From Castor canadensis (lineage: Eukaryota > Chordata > Mammalia > Rodentia > Castoridae), in contig NC_133391.1 in the NCBI RefSeq assembly GCF_047511655.1, positions 102,709,384 through 102,773,383 of the forward strand: a stretch of DNA of 64,000 nucleotides, read 5' to 3'. A model generated the notes under the pieces. The model was not told the DNA's origin and searched no databases. It saw only the letters and a list, made by a program, of their open reading frames with translations. The translations under genes were made by a program, and so were the position numbers. This document shows positions 37,211 through 48,996 of the stretch, piece after piece. Positions within the stretch are counted from its first letter, which is position 1; each line of letters begins with the position of its first letter.

Positions 37211-37289
37211 ATAATACTACCTGCTTGTCCACTCTTTTATTACTCTCCTTTGTCACTTTTTCTTACTCTCTTTATTGAATGTTGAGACA

Positions 37290-37600
37290 TTCGAATGCCT
37301 CAGATGTTGGCATTCCTCAGGGATCTTTCCTGTCACCTTTTTCTCCCACTCTACTTCTAGTGAATCTGTCCATTCTCAGATTATTTTTCTGATTTTCAGA
37401 CATACATCTTCAAGCATTTACTGAACATCTTCAACTTGTGTATCTCAAGTATCTCAAAGCCCATGTATCTAAATTTCATGTTCATCCTCTTCTTACTTTC
37501 CACAGTGTGAATATTTCAGTTAATGGCATCTCATCCAAGGAATTGACCAAACCAGAAATTTAAGTTCCATCCTAGACTGACTTTACCTGTGTTGACATCA
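37290..37600 (+). repeat. L2 LINE fragment (reverse-transcriptase region)
   Basis: 'gttggcattcctcagggatc', 'tctcaagtatctcaaagccc', 'tttcagttaatggcatctca', 'ccagaaatttaagttccatc', 'ctagactgactttacc' follow the L2 RT order (including the 'VPQG'-type motif region). Frames are broken. Confidence 0.7.
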
Positions 37601-38388
37601 GTTGGGTGACACATAGATTAAGAGCTTAGATTAAAGCATTGACTGAAATGAAAAATGGGACTAACAATTTAAAGGTGGTGAGAGAAACTGGCATACTAGT
37701 TGTTAATCTGAGGAATACTTCTCTCTTCCCCTTCATCACAATGGCATAGAATAGATGTAGACAAGTGATGAGGGATTCCGGGGAAAACCAGAAGATGAGT
37801 GAGTGGGACTAATTACTATATTTTACTATCAGGTATATGTTTTTCCACACGTTTTAACATCTTCGAAATTACAACAATGGCATCTTCATTATATTTGGTG
37901 CATTTTTTTGCCATTAGAGGTACATAAAATAATGGTGCATCTTAGAGTTAATGACATCTTAGTTTTGCTCAAATGTTAATTTTTTGGGTAAGTTAACATT
38001 TGCCTATACTCCCAATTGCGAAATTGGAAAAAAGAACCTAAGTATCTATAATCCTTCCTTCCAATCAGAACTGTGGTATTTGTGCATGATATACAATGTA
38101 CAAAGGAAACAGCAAAAGATCCAAGAATCTACCTAAATAGCTAGCATTAATCAGTGTTACTAATAAATGGGTATAATAAAAAAAGTAGTTGGTGATTTCT
38201 TGAGACTAGCAAATAAAAAATGGTTTAAAATTCTCATCTACAATTAAAATTAAAATCTCTCTGGGTGTGGTAACTTAGCACTACTAAAAATTAAACTTTT
38301 TTCCCCTCCAAAATTAAGTGGATGAATGGTAGTTGCTACCTCGTTTGATTTAGAATTCAGGTGAATGTTGTATTTTTCTTTTTTACAG

Positions 38389-39051
38389 GTAGCAGATATC
38401 AAGAGAGTTAACAATCTCATCAGTGATCAAGACTTTTTTGCTCTTAGGTCCATCAAAATTCCAGTTAAAAAGTTTAGTTCATTGACTGAAACATTGTATC
38501 CTCCAAAAGGAAGACAGGCTTCACATCCATGTGTTCAATATGCTCCAGAACAACAGGAAATTTTGCCAGCTTATGATTCTCTTTGTTCCAGTGAGTCAGC
38601 TGGTAGCTTTTTAAAAGAAGTAGACAGAGACATAGAACAAATAGTGAAGTGTACAGACACTAAGAAAGAGAACCTTAATGAAGTAGTGTCTGCTCTAACA
38701 GCCCAACAAATCCGTTTTGAACCTGATAATAAAAACACTCAACGTAAGGATCCCTATTATGGAGCAGACTGGGGAATAGGTTGGTGGACAGCTGTAGTGA
38801 TAATGTTGATAGTAGGTATAATAACACCAGTGTTTTATTTGCTGTATTATGAAATTTTAGCTAAAGTAGATATTAGTCACCATTCAACAGTGGACTCTTC
38901 ACATTTGCATTCAGGAATCACACCCCCATCACAGCATAGAGAAATGGAAAATGGAATTGCTGCAACTAAAGGAATACACATTGGACAACAAGAGGATCAG
39001 AAACTACATAATCAAGATTATCAATCACCTGTTGCTCAACACAAAACATAG
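38389..39051 (+). CDS. LYSMD3: LYSMD3 coding exon 2 of 2 (residues 86-305)
   Basis: It follows the acceptor TTTTTTACAG (38,388) in phase 0: [20 protein letters not shown] completes the LysM domain (to about residue 109, SIKIPV). An acidic/polar linker (about 115-205) contains [11 protein letters not shown] and [12 protein letters not shown]. Then [16 protein letters not shown] leads into one membrane helix at about 218-238 ([19 protein letters not shown]). A polar tail rich in H, S and Q ends in ...QHKT and TAG at 39,049-39,051. With the first coding exon the protein is 305 residues; the human form is 306 from memory. The frame is intact and there is no sign of decay. LYSMD3 is the paralogue of LYSMD4, and the neighbours POLR3G and ADGRV1 favour LYSMD3. 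Confidence 0.98.
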   Translation, partial: VADIKRVNNLISDQDFFALRSIKIPVKKFSSLTETLYPPKGRQASHPCVQYAPEQQEILPAYDSLCSSESAGSFLKEVDRDIEQIVKCTDTKKENLNEVVSALTAQQIRFEPDNKNTQRKDPYYGADWGIGWWTAVVIMLIVGIITPVFYLLYYEILAKVDISHHSTVDSSHLHSGITPPSQHREMENGIAATKGIHIGQQEDQKLHNQDYQSPVAQHKT

Positions 39052-40620
39052 AAATTGGCTGATCATCATAATGTTAGTAATCACATGTGCGTCTGGAATG
39101 CAAGGATTCAATTATCCCAACCACTTCAAAGGCAGAATTTAGAGGGTGCTTTTTCTTCTTTACCTTCCTGAAATTTTTGAGGTATTTACAATTGGGATAT
39201 GTATAAAATTCCTGCAGTTGCTAGTTGTTTGTGTTGAGGGAAGTCAATCTGTAAATCTGTTACATAATTACTTAAAGCAGAAGTGAATTTAAATGTGTTC
39301 AAGAAGTTCTTAACTTGGAAGGTGTGTCATTTTTCTTACTCGAGACGACTCAGGTTTAAATTTTATCTTAAAGTTTGTGTTAAATTTGTGAACCAGAATG
39401 ATAGTTTCAGATATCTGCAACTGAAGAAAACTTATGATTGTGAGCCATCAAAATACCTAGTTGCAAACAGTTTGATTCTAAAATTATTTATGATAGTAAG
39501 TACTTGACATTCCATTTTGAAAATTTAAAAAGTTTAGCACATGTGCTACGAAGTATAAGTAGAAATAAATGAAAGCGTATACAATTCCTACAGTTGAGAC
39601 TAAGAAATAGATATTTTTAAGACCCCAAAATAATATTAGTATGTGGTTGGAAGTTGTCATGTGATCACTGGAATAGGTCAAGATCTAAAAGTAACATTTG
39701 TCTCTTAAAGAATGCTTTCTTTAAGACCCTTTAAACCTCATTTCTGCTTATGTTTTTAAAATCATACTTGCTTGATATTTGAAAGCACTTTTGTAGTTCT
39801 TTGATGAAAAGTGTCATATGGGTACAGATTAGCATTATTTAGGAAATAACTCGTTACATACTGTGATGAATGCCTTAATTATATTTTGATGCCTTATTAT
39901 TTTGTGTAAGTTAATATACATTTTAAAATTAAAACAGGATTATTTCAGATAGTCCAGTTAGATTCATTATGTAGGCTCTTTACATAAGCTATGTAAATTT
40001 GTTTCTACCTTCACTTTCAAGCACAAGTTAATGGGATCAGACATATCTTTGTCTGCCTCTGAGGTCTTGCAGAAAATTATAAATTAAGCAAAAACAGGAG
40101 TGAAGAGGGCTTTCGCATCATCAATACGAGACATATTGCATTGTTGATCCCTTAACCTCTGTTTTTCAAAAATAAAATGCCAACACTACTCTTTCCTGAA
40201 CTATAACATCAAATCGGGAACAGAGGCCAAAGATTTATGGTTTGGTTAAAAGGCTTGATAATGCTACTTTCTAAGATCTGCTATGGATCAGCCAGTCTGG
40301 CTAAAGAAGTATTTCCATACTGATTTCATCGTTTAATTTTTTTTAACATGAAATGTGCTTTTTTAAAATACAACTAAAGTGATTCAATAGAAATGAGATT
40401 TGGTGGAGTGAATCTGGACTGCCTGTGTTGTATATAATAAAGTATACCTTAAGATATGTAATACCACTTCATTTTCTGGGCATTATTTCCTAGCTTTGTG
40501 TTTCACCTTTTTGATTAGTCATTTAATATCTCAAGTTCCAATCCAGGTACAAAGTGATGTGAGTAAATTTGGTAATTGAGGTTTTATGTACTTTAAGGAG
40601 AAAAACATAAAGACAGGACA

Positions 40621-40852
40621 AAGAAGTCACTTCCTTTTTTCCAGTATTGGTGTTTGAACGGAACTGAGGGCCTATACCTTGAGCCACTTCACCAGCCCTT
40701 TTTTTTGTGGTGGGGTTTTTGTTTTGTTTTTTTAAGAGATGGGGTCTCGAACTATTTACCTGGGCTAGCTTCAAGCCAAGATCCTCCTGATCTCTTCCTC
40801 CTGAGTATCTAGGATAACAGGCGTGAGCCACCTGCACATGGCTAAGAAGTCA
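40621..40852 (-). repeat. Composite SINE (B1-ID dimer) with target duplication
   Basis: The element (40,630-40,843, inverted) has ID words 'gagccacttcaccagccctt' and B1 words 'gatcctcctgatctcttcct' and 'acaggcgtgagccacc'. The 9-bp direct repeat aagaagtca flanks it at 40,621-40,629 and 40,844-40,852. It lies antisense within the LYSMD3 3' UTR. Confidence 0.88.
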
Positions 40853-42271
40853 TTCTTAAAGTCTGAGGCCTTTAGAAAGTTACCAAAAAAAGTGTTTAAT
40901 AAGGAAGTTTTAGTGAATTGATTTTAAGTAATGCTTAGAGTTAAAATAATTTTGGTTTTAATGTGCCTTGGGCATTTTGAAAAGAGGACTATGATCTTTT
41001 ATTTTCAGTGTTATCTTGGTCATTTTACATTCTATTTATTACCTGCTAGAAAATCAAGTTTTAGGGTAGAAAATGCAGATTATTTTAGGGTAAAAGAGGC
41101 TAAATGTTCTTTAAGGAACTTTGTTTACGTCAAATTGATGAAATTAGGGTCCATGATTCCTTTGGTCTAGTTGTACTTAGAAATTGTGACAGAACAGTCT
41201 AAGTACTTATTTTTAAAGTAAGGAGATATACTGTATACTTGATTAAAATTGTGTCTGTCTTGCAAAATACCCTTTTTGAAGGAAATACAGTATATGTCCT
41301 TGTGAAACATACGATCATTTCCTTTTCTATTTTAATTACATATTTTTAAATTTTGCATATAATCTGAAATGTAATTCTGTATATAGAATTATGGGTTAAT
41401 CTGTTTTTAAAAGAAAAAAATGTAAGCATTTCATAGATTTAGCTTTTAAATTTTAGTAATACACATTAAATTTGTACCAAACTCAAATTATATTGTGTAA
41501 CAAGATGACACAAGCACAATTGTTGTATATTGTGGATTTTAATTGTGTCCAAACCCTTATTTGAACTGACTTTGAGGCTTTACGTTTCCTTGTACGCATG
41601 TATTTGTGTGTAAAAGTTACAAAACCGAATAATTGCATTTGATTCACCTAAAAATTTGGAGTTGCAAGTGAAAAAAAAATCTGCTATTTTTAGGGCAGAT
41701 TCTGTTTTTTTTCTTTAAGTCTGGGTAGATAGAAATAGTTGTTTTAAACTAATGAGTGGCCATTGAAATTAAATGTTTTTGCTGTCCTCTTCTAGAAAAA
41801 AAGACGATGTGATCTATTGTCTGTGTTAAGAATTAGAAAGAAGGCTATAATGTCAAGTTACCTTCTCCAAAGGACTTTTGATTTCTTAAAGCTTTTCTTT
41901 TTCTGGACTCTGCCTGCTTCTCAGTGCCCTGAAAAGTTCTCTAAATGAACCACTACCTAGTAATTTGTTCTTCTTCTTCTTCTTTTTTTTTTTTTTTTAA
42001 ACATCTACTTCTAAGATTACTCATTTGGAAGTATGAAGTGTATAGTTCTAGAAACAAGAAAGATCCAGTCAAAGTATTACAGGTTATACTGAAATGGTGC
42101 ATTTTGATGGGAATCATTCTCATTTTAATTACAATGTTGCTCAGGAAGTCAGTATTTTTCTACTAAGTATGTGCATATTGCACTGTTCTATCATAGAAAT
42201 AAATGAATGCCTTATTTAACTTTATGTATGCAAAAGCTATAAATCTTGTATTTTATACAATTGCAAAATGT

Positions 42272-42364
42272 AATAAAACATGTTAGCATGTACATTTGTA
42301 AAAATTGGTTTTTAAAACTTTTGGCCCCTTTTCATATTTTAGAAGATCTGCAAAATGTAATAAA
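42272..42364 (+). terminator. LYSMD3: Paired poly(A) signals of LYSMD3
   Basis: AATAAA at 42,272-42,277 and 42,359-42,364, each the end of an identical 16-mer. U-rich sequence follows the second (tttctattttattattc). Which one is used cannot be told from sequence. Confidence 0.6.
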
Positions 42365-42390
42365 GTTTCTATTTTATTATTCAATCTAAA

Positions 42391-43648
42391 ATGCAAGCTG
42401 GTGAATTTAATTGACTAAAACAAACCTTTTCTCTATCTTGAAACTGTTTGATATAGAGATACTATGTAAGATACAGCAAGCTGACAAAGGTTTATAAATT
42501 CAGATTTACCCACTTGTGATACTTGAAACAGAACCTGCTGGATTATTTGTAGGACATAAATGAAACAAAAGTTCTGATGAATGGTCTTTGGGAGCTTTTC
42601 TTCTGAGGCATGGCCTATGAGCTACTTATGAAGCCCTGGATCAGACATGAAATGCTCTATATGTAAATTTTAGTTTATTGTAAAACATTCTTTTCCCTTC
42701 AAGAATATTAATTTTAAGTTATAAGTAGAATTGAGAAAGTTCTTCGGATATTTTACTTAGAGGAAATTATGTTTTCCCATTTTTAAAAGCATGTTAATCT
42801 TACAGTTTTGTTTACATTTTTTTTTAAATAAAAATGAAAGTTTTACTAACTCCCGATACTTTAACTGTATTAAAGCAAAACTGTTGATACTGTACACTTT
42901 TGAAGGTGGTGAAGAAAGGAAAGATTAACAAGAATCCTCTGAATGTTTTTACATTCTCTGGTAACAGTCCAAGAAACCAATGATTGCATTTTACTCCCTA
43001 CCAAACATCATAGTTTGTTACTACAACTTTTTTCCTAATCAGATATACCTAGAGTTGATTAAATCACCAATATTTGGTAGAGGGATCCAACTACATAAAA
43101 TCTGTATTAACAAATAGTTTTCTCAACCAAATAAAACATCTTAACACAATTTTACTTTGTTAAGAATTTAATGTGTAAACAAATACAAAAAAAAAGCATT
43201 ATAGCAATTTTGCTTCTAATCTTAAAGACTTCAGTATTTTTTTATATTTAAGACGCTATCTCTGCAAAATGAAAGTGTGCCTTCCTATGAAATAACTTCA
43301 CAGTCTCAGATTTGAAGCCCCCCAAAAAGATATATGTTGGTAAAGCAGCCTGCAAATACAATTCCTTTACATTGTGAAAAGATCTTTCAAAGGGGAAGAA
43401 ATGTGCTTAAAAGAGGTGGCTGGGGCCTCCAAGAGTAAATGCTCCACTATCTGCAGGACTGCAACACTGAAGACTGAGCTAGAGAAAGATGTTTGCCTTC
43501 AGTGTATGTGCACAATTAAGAGGTTATCTATGGACATGTAATAAAGCAAGAGCTGTCAGATAAGATTTCTATGAACTAAATGGTATATGGTCCTGGTACC
43601 AAAGGAGGTGAGAGAATAAGACACCTATGTTAATAATTCCCAAATAAC
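42391..43648. other. Spacer between the convergent LYSMD3 and POLR3G 3' ends
   Basis: AT-rich unique sequence with no recognised repeat or gene. If POLR3G ends farther left than proposed, part of this is its 3' UTR. Confidence 0.45.
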
Positions 43649-43654
43649 TTTATT
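43649..43654 (-). terminator. POLR3G: Candidate poly(A) signal of POLR3G
   Basis: TTTATT on the plus strand is AATAAA on the minus strand, about 1.65 kb after the POLR3G stop. Other minus-strand hexamers (near 42,673) would give a longer UTR, so this is one option only. Confidence 0.4.
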
Positions 43655-45308
43655 TGCCATCATTTCTGAAAATTTCTTGTGTGGTTTCTAAGTATAACAA
43701 ATTATAGAAGAAGGCATTTTATGTTTCTACTTAGAATCTTAAAAATTTTTGATAAGCTCCTTTAAACAAGAATCCAGTCACCTTTGACCAGCACAGTTCT
43801 AAACCAGTAAGATGGGTCCTCAAACCCATCCAGAATTATTTGAGGAAGTATATTGCATTGAAAGTGATCTTTTTCCTGAGACAAGAATGTTGCAAAATTG
43901 CACTAGACAATGTAAATTTTCCCCACAAATACAAGATAGGCAAGTCAGATTATAATATACTTTATGATGAAAACATTTGTTTCTCAAAACTCTTTTCAGT
44001 TATTTTTCAAGCTGTAACTGTTTAGAGGGTAAGAACTAAACTTAAGAAATAATCATTTCTGTAAGGTAAGAGAATATATATGATAAGTTCTGGTGTTTTA
44101 GCATTTTTCATAGAAAATTGTTAATAAGTGGAGAAACTAAGGCACAGAAACTTAACCAAACTCATGTCAAGGCTGAATCTAATATAGGTAGAAAGAGAAT
44201 CTAGAGATCCAATTCTCAGGTGAGAGGGTAATGGGTAATATATCTCCCCATCCAGGGAAATAAACTTCCTTCTAATGGGTAATCCTTTGAAATATGTAAT
44301 ATGCACTTCCTTGAAAATCTTTGGCATTGTTAAGTTTCTGGAGTCTGAGGTGTCTATGTATTTTCTCCCCAAAATATAAAATAGCAGAGGAGCTAGTTTG
44401 TAAGAAACAAAAAGATCAATGTTAATTTCAAAATGACCTGAGCTCATTCTGCATTATTAGGTAATCAACTGTACAGCATGAGTTCTGTGGAACAAAACAG
44501 GCCAGTATACCAAGTTCACATACATGCATTCTGCTACTGCTATGAAGTTCATATAACCAGAACTTAATCCCACACTTACATAAAGTACAAAATTAAACAG
44601 ATGTGTCTCAGTCTAAGTTTTCATAAGCCCAGCTATCTGAAGACGTCGAACTTCTTACTGTGATTTATCTATTGTAGAGTATGAAGTTCCCCCAAACCAA
44701 GTATTTGTAATATTCATCCCACATGAAAATCTCCTTGTCCTGGCTGGGATGTGAACTTTGAAACTTGTATAGCTCACATTGATATTTTTCCATGACTATG
44801 TTTTCAATCACAAAACCTCAAAACTCAAATTTGCACTTGTATGAGCTCAGGTAGGTTTTGAAGTCACAATATAGTAGTATAGAACATATCACATGAAAGG
44901 AAAAAATATTTTTCAAGTTTCTTTGTTTTTAAAGTGCTTCATGTGCTATATTAATAGAAATCCACTATGACTAGTAATAATTTTGCAAAAGATCAGCAGT
45001 TAAACAATGATTTGTTCAAGTATGAAAACAGATTGAGATGCTAAAACTCTTTAGGCACATTCAAATCCAAGTAATTTTTGAAAGTCCACTAGCATACATA
45101 AGAAGTGATGGCAGAGGTGTTTCAGAGGAATGTCAGAGTCAAACTATAAGGTAGCAATAGTGTGTAAACTCAGTGATTATGCATGTTTTGAAAACAAATA
45201 TTTGTCAAAAAAAATGCACTCATTTGTTACTAGAAATAAAACATGATTAAATCAAGTCTGTCCAAATACTCAGAACTGTATCAAAAGTTTTTTTGAGAAA
45301 TTTCTTGA
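43655..45308 (-). other. POLR3G: POLR3G 3' UTR (extent uncertain)
   Basis: Sequence 3' of the POLR3G stop codon on the minus strand, AT-rich. A possible MIR-like piece lies at about 44,115-44,195 ('ggagaaactaaggcacagaa'). No other exon is seen. Confidence 0.5.
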
Positions 45309-45395
45309 TTAATAGGTTGCTTCATCCATGTTGTCATCACTATCTGCACCAAAATCATCTCCATCTTCAAAGTATGAATTAATGTAGTCATTTTC
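45309..45395 (-). CDS. POLR3G: POLR3G terminal coding exon
   Basis: On the minus strand the acceptor CACTTAG (AG at 45,397-45,396) is followed by ENDYINSYFEDGDDFGAD and SDDNMDEATY, then TAA at 45,311-45,309. This is 28 codons plus stop, phase 0. It is the acidic C-terminal end of RNA polymerase III subunit RPC7 (RPC32-alpha). RPC7 sits in the RPC3-RPC6-RPC7 (C82-C34-C31) subcomplex needed for promoter-specific initiation. The acidic tail is a family feature. Numbering back from the stop, and taking the human length of 223 residues, this is about 196-223. Confidence 0.96.
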   Translation of the reverse strand, partial: ENDYINSYFEDGDDFGADSDDNMDEATY

Positions 45396-46199
45396 CTAAG
45401 TGAAATGATATATTCCTTAGTAAATAATAAAATAATAATGTTAAAGAATACATTGTAGGCTGTCCATTTATAAATACAAAATTCAGGTAATAAGAACATA
45501 TAGCAGGATTAAGAGTGTTTTTTTTACTCTCAGAAAACAGTTTCCACACAATCTACCCATGTCACTTTCTTCCTCAAAGCACCACCTCCTATTCTCAGAC
45601 ACTAACCAGCTAGGACAATATAAAAGGCTGCCCACCTTTTTCAGTAAGATGAAACATTTAATGCAGTCTCTGAACAGAATGACACATGCCTAATTAGCTA
45701 AACCACTAAACATTTATTCCACCAATGCCCAGACAATCAGTTTTTGCATCAATATTCATTAACCAGAACTGAGGTTTGCAGTCACAAAGTACAACTCAGC
45801 ATAAGCAGAGGGACTTTTGCTTCCTTTTCAGAAAAGTCCTCATACCAAATCAAACTACAGGCTACCATGTTACATTCTATCCAAGGCCTCTCAGTATCTT
45901 TTATATTAAGATAAGCCCCTGGAAATGGTCTAATTCCAAACAGCTAAGTAAAGTTTTCATTCCTATAAATGACTCAGATGATATCTGTGCTTTTTATCAA
46001 AAGTAGTGATATAAATTATATTTGGATTCTGACTGGAACAAACACTTTTTGTGGGACGATCTAACACTGGCTTGATATTTAGTAATATTAAGGAATTGCA
46101 TTTCATTGTATGAGGGGTAATGATACTGTAATGTTAAAATGTCCTTATTTTTGAATCCACACTTAAATATTTATGGATGACACACAGTACCTAGGATTT

Positions 46200-46376
46200 G
46201 GTTTACATTAATACAGTGTAGATGTAGGGTTGGAGGTAGGACACACAGGGACTAAGTGGATGAGTGGTTGAAAGATTAGCTATGAAATCATTCTACAAAC
46301 TGGGTAATTAATCCATTGCTATTTTACTAGTCACTAGATTTTTGTACACGCTCGAAATCTCCCATGATAAAAAGTT
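46200..46376 (+). mobile_element. Possible L1 3' end remnant
   Basis: 'tttttgtacacgctcgaaat' followed by 'ctcccatgataaaaagtta' resembles the terminal part of old L1M elements. Confidence 0.4.
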
Positions 46377-47478
46377 AATCTCCACATCTCTACTATCTAT
46401 AGTAAGAAGTGAGACTATTCTCAAAAGATACCAGCTTTATTATTTTCCTGAATTTTTTTTTAGTACCTAGATGGTAGCATTTTATACTGAAATGTATATA
46501 AAATAATGCATGAAAGGTAACTTGCTTTATTCTGATTTTTCATTACTTTATCTTTCCTAAATACTCTGTTTCTGTATCCACTTTAGATCCTTTCCAGATC
46601 CAGAGAGTTGGTCTAGTTTCTGTTGCTAAGAAATCCAGAAAGGTCAATAAACCTAGCTGAAACTTAGTGCCTGTGTACAGGAGAGAGATGGCATGGCTGA
46701 GAGTGCAAATGAAGACATCTTGTAAATGAGACTTTGGCAAACATGTCTATATGGAAATATAAACAAGTCAATTTATAAAAGAAGTGAGTAAGGAAGGGAA
46801 ACTCCAGCATTTCAAATCAAAGTATATGTCACTTGTGTATGCTCAGTGATTCACACTAGTAATTTTGAGATATTAGTAATCTTGACACTTATAAAGTAGC
46901 AGAACCTGTTGAAACAGGTTCCTAAACAACTAGAATTTCAATATTTGTTATTTTTGTGAGAGATCTTAAGTTCAACACAGGATATATTCAGATTCAACTC
47001 AAGTGGACTTTGTTAACAGAACATTCGAAAAACCTGTCTTGTCTAGAATACTGGCCACTACCCACAGAACCTAGTAGCACTAGCCCCACAAGCCAGCTGT
47101 GATAACCAGCAATGTCTCCAGATATGTTAGCCATTTAGTGGGGGTTTTTGGTGGCATCCCTATCTCTGATTCCTCAAAAATGGCCACTAAGCAGGTTTAA
47201 AAGGAAGAAGAGGCAAAGAGTGGAAATGTTTAAAGGTTACTTTGGTATAGAGTATGTGCTGGAAGGACAAGAGACAATAGTAATGGCAAGAAAGAGGATG
47301 AGGGATGAGCACAGAAGGAGTTAAGCTCTTTACAAATGAAAATTAAGACAGGGAACCAACAGAAGGATGCAGGTTGAGAAGTACTAACCATCTCATCATG
47401 CCAGGGTTCAAGGAGAATAAAAGTAATCTTCAAAGAGAGGGATAAACAAGATATGTTTAACTCAAAAATATTTAATTA

Positions 47479-47674
47479 AGCCACTCTTGGTGGCTCAGGC
47501 CTGAAATCCTAGATACTCAGGATGCAGAGATCAGGAGGATCACAGTTCAAAGCCAGCCCAGGCAAATAGTTCACAAGACCTTATCTTGAAAAAACTCATC
47601 ACAAAAAAGGGCTTAGTGGAGTGGCTCAAGGTATAGGCTGAGTTCAAACCCCAGTATGGCCAAAAATAAAAAAG
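47479..47674 (+). repeat. Composite SINE (B1-ID dimer)
   Basis: B1 part ('tggtggctcaggcctgaaat', 'gatcaggaggatcacagttc', 'gcaaatagttcacaagacc'), the linker 'aaaaactcatcacaaaaaag', a shortened ID ('gtggctcaaggtataggctg', 'gttcaaaccccagtatggcc') and an A-rich tail. The ID has an internal deletion of the 'gagcacctgcctagcaagc' part, seen in a lineage-specific variant. Confidence 0.88.
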
Positions 47675-48624
47675 TTTAGTTAAAATTTATCTGAAAGAAT
47701 AAACAGAATACTCAGATAAATTATGAAAAAGGAGGGTAGCAAGAAAGACATGCCCTAATAATCAGAAATTTCTATTAATTGGAACAGCTAACTGTTGTTC
47801 CAGAAAAAGATGGGTTCAAACAGATTCCAGAAATACATCTAAGTAATTATAGGAATCTAACATACCAGCTGATAAAGGAAGAGTTTTAAATCAACGAGGA
47901 AAGCAAATCATTTAACAAATTAGCAGCTGGCTAACCATTTGGAAACAGAAAAATGTGTCTTTACCCTTTCCTTTATATCAATACCAATTTCTAAAGAATA
48001 CAAAATTTAATGCAAAATAATTAAAAGTGTATAATAAATAACTGTTGGAACAGTTTCAGGTGAAGAAAAGACTCAGAATCTGGTTAAGGAGCTGAAATGG
48101 AGAAAAGGCAAAGATCATCAGAACTGGGGAGAAACTGTAAAGTCTCTTCTACTGTAAAGTCTACAAAGTCCTAAAGAGTTGACCGACAAAGATACCCTGC
48201 TCAAAAATACCTTCATGGACTCCAACTTAGAAATGTACCAATTTCTACAAATTGGAAATCCCAAGTCCAAAACACTGTGAGTCTTGACCTAGCCAGATAG
48301 CTAAAGTTTTATTATCAATGTTTTCTGATAAAACATTACACATGCACTTTGGAATTTGAAACATGGTGGTGTTGTAGGAATTCCCTTTCAGACCTGCATG
48401 ACTTAGCCCTCAATTAACTGCTGACTTAAATTTTTTTAATAAATACTAACTGCAGTCTGATCAACTTCCTTAATTTGTGGACTTCCACTTACAAACATTT
48501 CTTTCAAGTTAGTTTTATCTCCTATATTCAACTTGGCATCATTATTTCAATGCTAAAATAATTCTCTTGATAACCAAGGAATTGATGCCAGCAATAAGAA
48601 TATAGTTGTGAGTCATATCAACAT

Positions 48625-48749
48625 ATTTTGTTGTTGTTGTTGCAGCTGTGGTTGAACATGTAGCCTAGGCTGGCCTGGAACTTGAGATCCTCCTGCCTTT
48701 GCCTCCCAAATACTGGGGTTACAAGCATGTGCCACCATGTCAGCCTGGT
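48625..48749 (-). repeat. B1-like SINE monomer
   Basis: Inverted B1: (TTG)n tail, 'taggctggcctggaacttga', 'gatcctcctgcctttgcctc', 'gtgccaccatgtcagcc'. It lacks the ID part and lies about 100 bases 3' of a POLR3G exon. Confidence 0.8.
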
Positions 48750-48849
48750 TTCTATTTGTTGATTTAATTATGTGCCATATATCTGATTCTCTGTTATCTA
48801 ACATTCTTACAGTCAGTGACTTTGTCACCCATACTGAAAAGGTCTTTAC

Positions 48850-48996
48850 CTCCTCTTGCTCCTCTTCATCATATTCATCATGCTCTGCAGCATCATCATC
48901 GTCATTATCATCACCTTCTTTACTTTTCTCTTTGCTTCCTTCTTTCTCTTCATTTTCCTCATCTGATTTCTCACCATCACCTCTCTTTTCCAATTC
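48850..48996 (-). CDS. POLR3G: POLR3G coding exon with acidic region
   Basis: The minus-strand acceptor TACCAG (AG at 48,998-48,997) opens ELEKRGDGEKSDEENEEKEG and then SKEKSKEGDDNDDDDAAEHD, EYDEEEQEE, before the donor GTAAAG (48,849). It is exactly 49 codons, phase 0 at both ends, at about residues 147-195 by counting back from the stop. The lysine/glutamate stretch followed by Asp and Glu runs is the low-complexity acidic region of RPC7. One position in the Asp run is Asn (GDDNDDDD) and the family glutamine after AAE is His here (from memory). Confidence 0.97.

Larger units (their letters stand above)
33170..38388 (+). other. LYSMD3: LYSMD3 intron 2
   Basis: A 5.2-kb intron with GTAAGT donor and TTTTTTACAG acceptor. 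It contains an old L1 piece (33,420-33,800, minus), five composite SINEs (33,851-36,368), an inverted MIR (37,005-37,210) and an L2 piece (37,290-37,600). No other exon is seen. Confidence 0.85.
39052..42390 (+). other. LYSMD3: LYSMD3 3' UTR
   Basis: An AT-rich, intron-free stretch after the stop codon with many ATTTA-like words. AATAAA hexamers occur at 40,436-40,441, 42,272-42,277 and 42,359-42,364. The last two sit in an exact 16-base repeat (TGCAAAATGTAATAAA at 42,262 and 42,349), so the mRNA probably ends within some 30 bases of one or both. A SINE lies antisense in the UTR at 40,630-40,843. A short form ending at about 40,460 is possible. Confidence 0.7.
45396..48849 (-). other. POLR3G: POLR3G intron before the terminal exon
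   Basis: A 3.5-kb intron with donor GTAAAG and acceptor CACTTAG. It contains a B1-ID SINE (47,479-47,674), a B1 monomer (48,625-48,749) and an old LINE 3' end near 46,200-46,376. The rest is unique. Confidence 0.8.

Noticed and set aside
40523-40837. 104-codon minus frame in the LYSMD3 3' UTR
   Set aside because: It is translated SINE sequence.
48613-48849. Extension of the POLR3G acidic frame to 48,613
   Set aside because: It reads through the GTAAAG donor into intron and an inverted B1; the terminal exon at 45,395 continues the protein.
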